A stretch of 64,000 nt of DNA, from NCBI RefSeq assembly GCF_027887165.1, contig NC_077227.1, forward strand, positions 64,428,607 to 64,492,606, in the 5' to 3' direction. The notes beneath the pieces were generated by a model, which was not told where the DNA came from, made no database searches, and was given only the letters and a program-made list of their open reading frames with translations. Numbering within the stretch: the stretch's first letter is position 1; each line of letters begins with the position of its first letter. Position numbers and translations under genes: made by a program. The stretch comes from Monodelphis domestica (taxonomy: Eukaryota > Chordata > Mammalia > Didelphimorphia > Didelphidae). This document shows positions 43,017 through 54,600 of the stretch, one piece after another.

Positions 43017-43687
43017 ATTATCTCCCCGGTTAGATAAGCTCCTTGAGGGCAGGGACTGTCTTTTTATTTTTCATACTGTGTGAATTTAATATAAATTGTA
43101 TCACTTAAGTCCATTTGAAAACCAATTTTGGTCAGTATCAATCCCACCCTTTAACCGGGCACCACTGACTTCCTAGCTACTTGGGAGAGGTTTGCTTTAG
43201 TCCCATATGGCTCCTGTGTTCTATAAGACCCAGAACTGAGGTTGTCTGTCCAACCAGAGAGACCCAGAAGGAGTGGCTTAAAAGGCTTCATAAGAAAGGG
43301 GACTGTGGAAGCAAGCTCAATTTTTTAGGTGTTTGGCTCTTGGCACACTTGGGCTAGAAACTTACTGGAACAGATGTTTTTGCCTGTTGAACATAGAGTG
43401 GCAAACTCAGAAACTCAGATTAATTAGACGTGGCCAGGTGATCATGTGAGTTCCTCTTTTTCTCTAATATTTACTAATATATATTTATAAATTAATATAC
43501 AGTCTCCAGAGAATTTTAATCACAACAATATGGTGGCCAATGAATTGGGAGACTGAAACTCTTGCTTTATTTTTTTCTCAGTTTTTCCTTGTCACATAAA
43601 AGTGGCTTACAGGTAGGATAGGAAAAAAAAATTATGAGTTCTGAGGTTTCTGAGAAAGCAAACACAGAAGCTTTAGGTAAGATGACT

Positions 43688-43875
43688 TTTTTTTTAGTTT
43701 ATTTAATTAATTTAGAATATTTTCCCATGGTTACATGAATCATGTTCTTTTCCTCCTCTCCTCCTCTCCCCTCTCCCATAGCCAATGAGCAATTCCAATG
43801 GATTTTTCATGTGTCTTTGATCAAGACCTATTTCCATATTATTAGTATTTGCACTAGGGTGATCATTCAGAGCAG
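43688..43875 (-). mobile_element. L1 3' UTR fragment
   Basis: The poly-T start and 'gtttatttaattaatttaga', then 'cctatttccatatta' and 'tttgcactagggtgatcatt', match the L1 3' UTR on the - strand. Confidence 0.65.
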
Positions 43876-44390
43876 ATGACTATGTTTTCCTGTGTATATG
43901 TCAGTTACTTTTTTTTGTCTTTCTTTTTGGTTGGGGAGTATTGCAATAGAAAAGTGAAAAGCCTTTAGTTTAGTATTGAAGATATAGAAATTAGTGTGTG
44001 AATTTAATAAAGAGATGACCTTCGATTTTATGCCCACTCTTTCTTTAAAACTAAACTGTGCTTAGGGGATTCAACAGAACACCTGGTGTCTAGGGAGAGG
44101 TCTAAGATGGAGATTTAAACAATTTATAACCTGTTTTTCTTTCCTTTCCCTTTTTAGGGGTTCTTAGTTTGAAGATAGGGAATGCTCAGAGCATCCCAAG
44201 TGGAAGTCCCTTATATAAGCTCCTTATCTCATGGAGAGAGAAAGGATTGCCTATTAAGCCAGGCATGTCTAGAAAGGAAACAATCAGTTTCTATAAACCT
44301 CAGTCAGAAAAGGTTTTTACATGGCTTAGATATGGCTCTTTTGATTTCAACATATTAAAAAAGTTAAAATTAGCTATTAGAAATAACAAC

Positions 44391-44530
44391 TTCATGGCCT
44401 CAGACACGTCCCAGCTCTGTGACCCTGGGCAAGTCACTTAACCTTCATTGCCTAGCCCTTACCACTCTTCTGCCTTGGAACCAATACACAGTATTGCTTC
44501 CAAGATGGAAGGTAAGGATTTAAATAAAAA
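44391..44530 (+). mobile_element. tRNA-derived marsupial SINE
   Basis: 'tgtgaccctgggcaagtcac' and 'tgccttggaaccaatacaca' identify it. AGAAATAACAAC flanks it at 44379-44390 and 44531-44542. Confidence 0.8.
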
Positions 44531-46665
44531 AGAAATAACAACCCCAAAGAATTATCTTACCGGTACCTTTGAGTGGCACTCCTTGATCAATTTACTAAAG
44601 TTCAACCACAGAGCCAAATTGTTAACCAGTCTTTAAATGCTGTTCACATCCTTCTCATTTTGGCTCTCTGCCAGTGTCTGAGACTGCTCAGCCTGCTCCC
44701 CCTTCCCTCTTCTTGGGGACCCTCCCCAAAGTTTCCTTTGCCCCTCTCTCACCTGTAGACTCTGTTCATCCACACCCAGATGACTTTTTCTCTGGCCTTT
44801 GCCCCTCAACAGCACCTGAGACTCCATCTTTCAACTCGGTCCCAGAAACCTCTCTAACCACATCTGTTCCTGCTCCTCCAACTTCCCAGCATATTCTCTG
44901 CATCCTATTTCACCCAGACTCTCTTCCTGTTCCTCCTTCTCATCCTCATCATTCTTCTCCTCCTCCTTCTACTCAGTCTCATTTCTACTCAAGTCTCCAC
45001 CCAGACTTTAGGCTCCATAGTGGAAAATGATGACTCCCCTAAGGGCATGTTTCCTCTAAGGGAAATTGCCACACATAATCATAGAGGCTACCTGGTGACA
45101 TAAAGAAATCAAGTCCCTTCTCTCCATCATATATTAAAATGTGGATAAAAGATATCCCGGAGTTAAGATACCAAAACTCTGATTGTTATCAGGAGCTTTG
45201 AAGGCATTTTTCAAAGTTTTAATCCAAGCTGGGGTGATGTAATGGATATAATGCATACCTTACTCACTGAGGGAGGAAAACAGGCCATTTATCCTCTGCC
45301 TCTCTTAATTTTCCTTTGACATCCTTTTTCAGCTTCTCCAGAATGTGTGTCCAATTCATATTTCTCTTTTGGACTTTTTGTGTGTTTGCTTTGCTTTCAC
45401 TGTCGCTTTCTGAATCTGTTCCTTATTCTTTGTCTCCCTAAAAAGTCTCTATCATTAGGTGCTTTTTTTGTTGTCTATTCATTTTTCCAGTCTTTTTATA
45501 GGTAGGCTCTGCTTTTTTTGGGGGGGGAGGAATGGTTAGGGCACCTTCTTAAACATCAGTTCATCATTGATGCTTTATTTCTGGGTTTCTGCCAGTTTTA
45601 GTTCTTCCAAGATGGTATGATGGCCTGAGGACTGGGGGATCTGAGAACCACCTCCCACTACTGATTCAATTATCCCTTGAGGTTGCTGATAGCTGAAATT
45701 CCCCCCTCAGACTTGGTGTAGGCTTGTTATGATCAGGCACACAGTAGATTGCCCTGCCCTTGGGCTCCATCTTGAGTTTTTGGAAAAAGGTTCAGGGGGC
45801 TCAGCATTGGGTCAACCAGCTACCCCAAACTGGGATCTATGACCTCACCACAGGCCCAGACTGGGACTCCTGGCTTCACTCTGAGTCCACACAAATCAGG
45901 CTGCATCAGTACAGACTATCCTGGGCTGGAATTCCAGATGTCACTATAGGTTTGCTTGGAATTTCAAGGGGTATGCATTGGCTTGGACCTCTATTTTCCC
46001 AAGCAGGATCTCAGGGTCTACTCCTTTCCAGACTCCAATACTTTGATGCTAATTTTTCCAGGCTGCTCCCTTCCTCCCAGAAGGGCCTCATGTGACCCTG
46101 AAGGTTAGGAACATTTATGATTGTCTTCTGGACACAGGGACTTCCAGATCAGTGTTAGTGAGCAAACTTAATTCTGAATGGAAAGCTATTGGTTCTTTAA
46201 ATGTGGTAGGAGAGTCAGGGAAGCCTCAAAATCTTAGAAAGCTTTCTCCTTGCATTGTGTCCATGGGCCCATTATCAGTAGAACATTCATTCTATTAAGG
46301 TCAGATTCTCCTACAAATCTACTAAAGAGAGATCTCTTATGTAAACTAAGGGCCCCTATATCATGCTCTCCAAATACTTTTGTTTCTACAATTGCCTGAG
46401 GACTCTCCAACTTTGTTCCCAGTCCTTCTTCCTGATATTCAGGAAGACAAACTATGGCCCCCATCTTCCATTCCATTCCATTCCAGTATCCTTTAACCCT
46501 GGCAGCTATTGAAGGGATAACCCCAGTAATTATTTCATTAATTAAGCAAAGAGTAATAATAAATTAATATATGATCTCCAGAGAATTTTAATCATAACAA
46601 TTCTTGTATCCCTACTGCTTATCACATTGCCTGGAATATTGTAGTTGCTCAATAAATGTTTAAAT

Positions 46666-46696
46666 AATAACAATAATAATAATAATAATAATAATA
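46666..46696. repeat. (AAT)n microsatellite
   Basis: AAT repeats adjoin a MIR-like element. Confidence 0.85.
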
Positions 46697-46925
46697 CTTA
46701 CTATATGCCAGATAAGCACTTTAGAAATATAATCTCATTTTATCCTCACAACAACCAAAGAGAAAAGGTGCTATTATTGTTCCTATTTTACAGCTGATGA
46801 TACTGAGGCAAAAAGTTGTTAAGTGATTTTTCCAGTATCTCACAGCCAATAATTTCCTTTGACTAGATTTGAACTCAAGTCATCCTGGCTCCAGGGCCAA
46901 GACTGTGCGTTGTGCCATCACCTAG
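46697..46925 (+). mobile_element. MIR-like SINE
   Basis: 'acttactatatgccagataa', 'tcattttatcctcacaacaa' and the phrases 'gatactgaggcaaaaag' and 'gtatctcacagccaat' follow the MIR order. Confidence 0.6.
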
Positions 46926-47959
46926 CTATTTCTCAATGTGACTATTTATTGACTTGTCTGCTCTTGCATCTCTATCTCCAGTGTTTGGCACTTAGTGGGT
47001 GCTTAAGAAGTGTGTTTTTCATCTATCCAGTCCACTGGCCAAACCCCACATATACACTAAACACCAAATGAAGACTAGAGATTCTGGTTCATTAGTTGTT
47101 GTCCTTCATTATAAGAATCCTGCAGAAATGCTGTGAATGGAGGTAGATATGATGATAGGATCAGAAGGGAAGATCATCATTAGGCGATTGTCATTAGTTA
47201 TTGAGCCACTGTCTCACATAAATGGAGTGAGGGCAGAGAAGGACCTCTAATTATATTTGATATTTATAAAACTCATCAATTTAGGACTGGAAAGGACCTC
47301 AGTGATTAACCCCAACATTCCACTTCAGAAATTAGGAAACCGAATTTCAGAGAGGGGCGTGAATATACACAAGATCATCAACAGGATATGTGCAGAGTAA
47401 GAGATAGAATTTTAATCTCTGACTCCAGATCTAGTACTAGTTATATCATATCAGGTGTGTGCAACTCAACTGACACCTGTTTGCTTTGTTAGATTTCTCC
47501 TATCTCTTGCTTCCTCAGTTAGACCTCTGGAGAGTAAGACCATGTTTTCTCCCTTTCTTGGATGCTTCAAATTGCTCCTATTCTACTACTCTAGTCTGTA
47601 CTCCAGAGAACAGTAAGTAGCTCAGAGAATATTTTGGAATAAATGAAAGAAAGAGAAGGGGGGAAAGAGCATATTCTCACTAAATACCTCATGATTTGAT
47701 TTTTCAATAAGTTTCAAGAGAAAAAGTACATTAGACATGAGGGACAGGGAGAGGGAATATTTATTCTAGCCAAAAATTGCCAAATTTCCCACAAGTCTTA
47801 GTAAACAGAGAAGTGGGTACTAAGTTCAGCTGTGGATTGAGTATGAGGACAGAAATCCAGCTTTAATCAGATTGAAATGAGCAGAGGTGCTTATGCATTT
47901 TCTACTGAATCCATTCTTCTCCTTCATCCTTTGGAATAACAGAGAGGTAGGGAATACAG
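46926..47959. other. Gene-free stretch upstream of SFTPA
   Basis: A MIR-like piece lies at about 47270-47440. No exon was seen. Confidence 0.4.
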
Positions 47960-48171
47960 CAGGGATCCTTCACTCAGGGTCCATGAACAAAATTTTGGAG
48001 TTTGTGACCTTGGGATTGGGAATTTTTGTTTTTACTGGCCCTATCTGAAATTTGGCATTTTTTCCAATTATTTAGAAACATCATTCTGCGAAGGACTCCC
48101 TCAGGTTCACACAGCTTCCAAAGGAGTCCATGACACAGGTATTAAAAAGCTTAAGGACCCTTGGACCAAAC
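47960..48171 (+). mobile_element. hAT-like MITE relic
   Basis: 'cagggatccttcactcaggg' at one end and 'aaaagcttaaggacccttgg' at the other, with 'gtccatgaacaaaattttg' inside. It is related to 39214-39455. Confidence 0.5.
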
Positions 48172-48379
48172 CATAGGCTTTTACTTTATTTTCTTTTCCT
48201 TTCTGTTTCATCTTGCTCAATTAGGAGACTGACTTCACTCCTTAACATGAATGTGGGAATCCCAAAAACCTTCTCTTCCCTGTGTCTGTCTCTCTGTAAC
48301 AGGTAGTTCTCATCCAGGACACTTTCTTGGATGATATTTCCTGATCATGCATCCATTAGGATGTTAAGATTAGGTCTAT

Positions 48380-48456
48380 ACCATCAAGGGAAAGGATAAA
48401 TAAAGATTGTTTTGACCCAAGAGCCACCAGCGATGATTCTCCTCAATATTTCCCAG
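48380..48456 (+). promoter_or_regulatory. Possible SFTPA proximal promoter or 5' splice acceptor region
   Basis: A TATA-like GATAAATAAA (48395-48404) lies 66 bp before the ATG, with a FOXA-like ATTGTTTTGAC just after it. There is also a fair acceptor, TTTCCCAG, ending at 48456. Either a short unspliced leader starts at about 48428, or an upstream non-coding exon is spliced to 48457, as in human SFTPA. I cannot decide between them. Confidence 0.3.
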
Positions 48457-48668
48457 GTCTGGGGTTCAAATGATGGTTCTCCTGCCCCTGCTCAGTCTCT
48501 TGCTCCTAGAGTGGGCACTCATTGGATCTTGCTCAGAAAAAGGGGGAAATGATGAGCAGCCATCGACTTACTCAGACACTTACTATCATGGTCCTTGGAT
48601 TGCTGGACGGCCTGGGAGAGATGGACGAGATGGGAGAGATGGAGCCAAGGGTGAAAAGGGAGACCCAG
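48457..48668 (+). CDS. SFTPA1: SFTPA coding exon 1
   Basis: The ATG is at 48470, with a second in-frame ATG at 48473. It encodes a hydrophobic signal (LLPLLSLLLLEWALIG), a polar Tyr-rich piece (YSDTYYHGPW) and seven triplets, GRP GRD GRD GRD GAK GEK GDP. The donor is CAG|GTATGT. If 48456 is a real acceptor, the first 13 bases are 5' UTR. Confidence 0.85.
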
Positions 48669-51600
48669 GTATGTGAAAAGCATCCATTTTAGGTAAGAGC
48701 AAAAGTATAAGATGAGTGTTAGACATTGATTTTTTTAACCCTTACTTTCCATCTTGGAATCAATACTGTGTGTTGGTTCCAAACTAGAAGAATGGTAAGG
48801 ACTAGGCAATGGGAGTTAAGTGACTTGCCCAGGGTCACACAGTTAGGATGTGTCTGAGGCCAGATTTTAACCCAGGACCTCCCTTCTTTAGGCATGGAAT
48901 CATTCATCTTATGGAACATATCCTCCAACCTCCTCATTTTAAAAAGAAAGAAACTAAAGCCCAGAGAAGAGGTCTGATTTATGCAAAATACACAACAAGC
49001 TACTAGTAGAATAAGAACCCAGGTCTCCAGGTTCCTTTGTTTAGTGTTTTTTCCCATTACCAATGTAACAAGTGTTACATTTTTCCATTTTCCCTGAAGG
49101 ACTTTCAACATAAGGTCTCACTCACTCCAGGAAACCTGTGAATCCCTGGGACTTAATGATTCTAGTGACATATTCTGCCAATACTAGATGGCTCAGTGGT
49201 CAAAGTGTCCATGATCTTCTCTGGAGTCCTCTAGTAACTTTCTTTCCATTGGGTGGTACAGTTAATGGGCCTCAGAGACTCCATTTTCTGGAATCACTGG
49301 ATACCTGTGCCCTTATAAGGACCCTATACAGCAAGTTTAGGATGAAAGATCAAATGCTGAAGTGTACAATTTTTTTACACACTCATTAAAGAATATAATA
49401 ATAATAATAATAATATATATATTAGGTGAAGGGTTATACAATATATACATAATCATATGTAATAAAATTATTTCTGTTAAATAGGCGAAGTGCTCAATGG
49501 CATGCAGGGATGTCCAGCAAATGTGGGGCATTCAGGAAGCCCAGGGCCACAAGGACCTCCAGGAATTAAAGGCATGAAAGGAGAACCAGGTGGTAAGAAA
49601 TTGTTTGCTTTTTGCCCAATGGAGAATGGGGGAAAGGAGAGAAAGGAAAAAAATCTGCAGACCTAAAGTATGGAAACAAGAAGTAGTTCTCAAGCTTTTT
49701 CTGCATTCAGACTACTTTAATAGTTTAACTTCATAAGGTAGGTGGAGGAAAACCTGAACTGTCCCAAAATAAATAAGTCGTGCCCAGAGAGGGAGTAGAG
49801 GTGTCCCTGGAGAAAAAGGTATCCTGGGGTGGAGAGGGAGGCAGCTAGGGTGACTCAGTGAATAGAGAATCCAGGCCTGGAGACTAAAGGTCCTGGGTTC
49901 AAATTCTACCTCAGATACTTCTGATCTGATTGCCCCTAAGCAAGACACTAAAACCCCACTTACTACTCCTCTTACTTGGAACTGATACTTAGTATGGATT
50001 CTAAGGCAGAAATTAAGGGTATTAAGAAAAATAAAGGAGAGGAGAGGAAAAGAGCAGAGAGGAGAGGAGAGGAGAGGAGAGGAGAGGAGAGGAGAGGAGA
50101 GGAGAGGAGAGGAGAGGAGAGGAGAGGAGAGGAGAGGAGAGGAGAGGAGAGGAGAGGAGAGGAGAGGAGAGGAGAGGAGAGGAGAGGAGAGGAGAGGAGA
50201 GGAGAGGAGAGGAGAGGAGAGGAGAGGAAAGAACCCCTGAAGGAGAAGAAGACCTGAATTTCCAAGTCTCCATTAACCTTGGTAAAACCCAGGTAGCCAA
50301 TAACCCCCAAGCCAAATTGCATTCTAGTGCAATTCTGGTTCTACCCTTCCAATTCCAGAAGACTATATCAATAGCAGCCAACTGCTGCCCAAAGGTGCCC
50401 TTCGGCAAAATCCAATCCCACTCATCGTCCTCAATATACCAACTTTAGGGCTTGAAACTTTTATTGGTCTTTCTCCCACTTCATTCAAAACGAAAAGGAA
50501 TAAGTTTATAGAATGATTAATCTTAAATATATGAACAAATTACAGAAACTCTCTTTATTTGTTTACCCTCCACCAGCATTCACTGCAGGAGAGGGAGTAA
50601 TCAGGATTTCTTTTCCATATTGGTTTTGCCTTTTGTCAATCCTTTTCCCTCTGTCAGTCTCTTTGATACCTTCACAGACAAATTATCTCATGGTAGAAAA
50701 CCATTTAAAAAAAAAGACAGCTTAATATTGCATGTTGCTGAGACAGAGGGGAAAAGAGGAGGCTGACTGGCCTAGTGTCCTCTGATAATGGATCAATTAA
50801 CAAGACTCATCTGGAAACCTAACAAGCCATCCTTCTATGGACCAGAGTCTCCCAGGGCCCATTCTACAAGGCTCTTCTGACCTTGACAATAGTGTATGGA
50901 CTGTAGACAAAGTGGAACCAGTAATACATTCAAACAGATTTTTTTTTTCCTCAAAGCAAGGGTGTCTGTTTACTAACCACAGAGAAATCAAGGCGATATT
51001 GATTACCTTGGGGAAAGGTTAGCTCAAAGACAAATATGCAGTTTGACTAGAGAGCTACATTGCATGGGAACCATACAGAAAAGGCATACATAGAAGAAAG
51101 AATTCACTCTTTTTTTCAACAAAACAATTAAAATTGCTAACAGTGGTATAGTTCTTACGATCTGCCAAGCACTGTGATAAGTAGTTTATAATTTTTATCT
51201 CATTCAATCCCCACAACAACTTTAGGAGGTAGGTACTATTATTATCCCCATTTTACAGATGAAGAAACTAAGGCAAAAAGCAGTTAAGTAACTTGCACAA
51301 GGTCCCACAATTATTAAATATCTAAAACACTATTTGAACTCAGGTCTTCCTGACTCCAGGCCCAGCACTTTATCCCCTTATACTACCTACCAACAAAATC
51401 TGTTATGTAGAGGACATCATGCATCATGTACAATACTAGGTTTCAGTTGCTTAATCTTTTACAGTAGTGTCCAACTCTTCCTGATCTCATTTGGGGTTTT
51501 CTGGGCAGAGTTACTGGAATAGTTTGCCATTTACTTCTTCAGATCATTTTATAGATGAGGTAACTGAGGCAAATGGGGTGAAGTGACTTGCCCAGGGTCA

Positions 51601-54600
51601 CACATCTAGTTAGTATCTAGTAATATTTGAACTTAGCTCTTCATGACTTCAGACTCAGCACCAGATCCACTGAGATACCTATCTACCTTAGAAAACTTGG
51701 AGGTCATGTAATCTAACCTTCCCCCTATTTTATAGAAGAGGAAACTGAGTTCCAGAAGGGCTAAAATACTCATTCAAGATGACATTAAGTAATCAATTTA
51801 AATTCTGAAGCCAGATTCTTTAACTTTAAATCCAGTATTTTTCCTACTCCACTATACTATCCCCCCTAGATTTAGCACTGGGAGGGAGCTTCTACAAGTC
51901 ACCTAATTCAGACTCAATTTAGAGATAAAAATGTGAGGCCAATAAAAATTGTTTGCCTAAGATTGTATGTGTTACATATGTGTTAAGACATTCAACTTTC
52001 ACAACCCTTTGAGATCCATGCTGCTATTATCTCATTTTCCCCTAAGAGTAGCTAATTGATTTGCAGTTTGTGAGCAGGTTTTCAATTCAAGTCTTCCCAA
52101 CTGCAAACACTATTTTGTAATCTCTTCCTCAAAAAAAATCCTAATACTTTCTTATTTTGTCAAAATTACAACCATTATCATTCAGGACTATGAAGTTTTC
52201 AACATTTAATGGGGTTTTTCCCCCAATTCCTCACTTTTCTCTCTCTCCACATGTATAATTAGTTGCCAGATCTTGCTATTATTACTTCCAAAGGATGCTT
52301 CTCTCCTCCATCTTCTTCTGATTACTCATATAACTATCCTACTAGTTTAGGTTCTCCTCTATCACCTGAACTATAGAAATAATTTACTAATTGATCTCAA
52401 ATCTGTCTTTTCTTCAATCTACCCTCCATACAACTACCAATGTGATTTTCCTAAAACACTACAGAATTCTCTTATGCAATAAACACTGGCAACTCCCTAG
52501 TGCCTTGATGATTAACTATAAACTCCTCTGTCTGGAATTCAAAGTCCTTCATAATCTGGCCCCAATTTGCCTTTCAGACTTTCTACATATTAAATAAATA
52601 AATAAAATAATAATAAAATCCCCTTTATTCCTGGTCATCTTGATGTTCCTCAGAAGCAACACACCTCCTATTTCCATGCCTTTCCTCTCCTCAAGCAGGG
52701 AAGGTACCTTCATCCTGTTTTTAACTTTTACAAACCCTTAAGAAATCAATGTTGCATGGATGACTTGTTGGCTTGAGCTGGCTCTTTGCCTTGTCAGACA
52801 CTCAAAAAAATATTTTCTTCCTCCCAGGAATACATCCTACTCTAATTGATGAGCTCCTTAACATGACCTCATATTTAGAAGCTCGCCTCCTAAAGTTGTC
52901 AAAAGGTAAGTCTATGGATCTACCCTCTACAACAGAATTCTAGAACAATACATTTTGGGGACAACAGGGTCCCTATTCTCAGATAGAAGAGGGAAATAGG
53001 ACTCAATACCCTACTCTTTGGCTATCAAATTTGGGTCTTGACGGAGGAGAGGAAAAATAAGGGAGGAAAATGGAGGCAAAAAGTGAGGAAAACAACGATT
53101 CTTGCATCTCATAATATTTTAGTTTGATTAATGTAGTTTCTGAAAGAAAATTGTTTTTTTGGAAAAGAGACTATCTTATTACTTCTTTTGGAAAAAAGAG
53201 AATTTAACCAGATCAGGTCAACTATCAAATATTCTTTTTAACTTCTCAAATAATGGTAGATATCTAAAAGCCACTCCTTTCATGTTATTTCAAAAATGGC
53301 AGTAGGTTAGGATGTTTAAACAACCAGGGGAGGCACTCAGAGGGAATTATTATGGCTGTCCCACTCAGAAAGACTTCCAAGTTCCTTAAATCAAATACAA
53401 TAATAATAAGAGTAAAAATTTAAACAATGCCAAATATTTTTATAGTTTTGAAGGCAATTTGCAAGAATTACTTCCTTTGTCCATCCAAAAACATTATGTG
53501 ATACTTTTCACAGATAATTAAGTCTCAACGAAATTCAATAATTTACAAATGGTCTAACAACTAATAAGTGTCAGAGGTGATATTTGAACTTAGGACTCAG
53601 CTGGATCCAAGGACCAATAATCTTTCTATCACATAGCACACATTCACAGTAATAAAGTATGATAAAACAAAGACTAATCACAAAAATCATAATAATTCAT
53701 TTGAATTCTATCTCCTTTGTATTACTGTCATTCATGCCTCTTCCATATTTAGCTATACCGCAGCACTCTCACAGGTCCTCTTCTCTTTTCTCTTTATTCT
53801 CCTTTTTGATGACCTTTTGTTCTCATGGGTTCATCTAGGCAAATGACTTAAAAATCAAAATATCACTTTGTTTGTGAGCAACAATCCCACATCAACCCCC
53901 TGCTGAATTCCTCAAATTCAATATACCCGACACAAAACTTATTATCTTCCTTGCTAAAGCACCAGTCATCTCCTCATAACAAAACTTCCAAACCTTGGAG
54001 CCAATCCTAACTCTACTCTCCCTAATTCTCAAACCTATTTGGGTACCATGTCTTGTTGACTTTTCCTCCACAACATTTTCCCTTTCTCTCCACTCACATA
54101 GCCTTGCTCAGGCTCTCATGAGCACTCTTCTTGGACTATTGCAATAGCCTGTGGTTGATCACTCTGCCTTCAGTCTCTCTCATCTCCAATCTATTGCCCC
54201 CCTGATGACAAGGTTGTATTCCTAGAGCAAAATTCTTACACTCCCTGACTCACAAAGAACCAATAAATAAGACCCATGTTTGAAATTTAAGGTCCTTCAT
54301 AACTAAACTCTAACCTCTTTTTCTAAGATGATTGTACATTATTCTCCACTCATGACCCCCTTATCCAGGGCACTCTCCATTCCCGCTATACTGGTTTATG
54401 TCATGTCCCTTAAACACATCACTGGGCTCCCATATCCTTGGCTTTTCACAGGTTCTACCCCAAACCACCTTCATCTTCAAATGTTCTCCTTCCTTTTTTC
54501 TGAGATTTGGAGCTCCAGTATCTCTTCCAAAAGATCCTTCCAAATCCTCCCAAAATTACATCATAATTTGTCATGTGTAGTTTATATCTATGTATAGAAT

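Larger units (their letters stand above)
43489..46601 (+). mobile_element. Class I (gammaretrovirus-like) ERV fossil between MBL1 and SFTPA
   Basis: A proline-rich gag-like stretch (about 44680-45030), further gag-like remains and a protease remnant (from about 46090) with the LLDTG signature lie in order on the + strand. A few residues typical of the reverse-transcriptase start follow near 46520. About 41 bp at 43489-43529 recur at 46561-46601 with some four mismatches, possibly marking its ends. It is heavily broken and old, and it carries a SINE at 44391-44530 and an L1 scrap at 43688-43875. Confidence 0.55.

Noticed and set aside
44674-45030. Proline-rich 118-codon frame as a host gene
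   Set aside because: It sits in line with a retroviral protease relic and reads as a gag-like remnant; no conserved host domain was seen.
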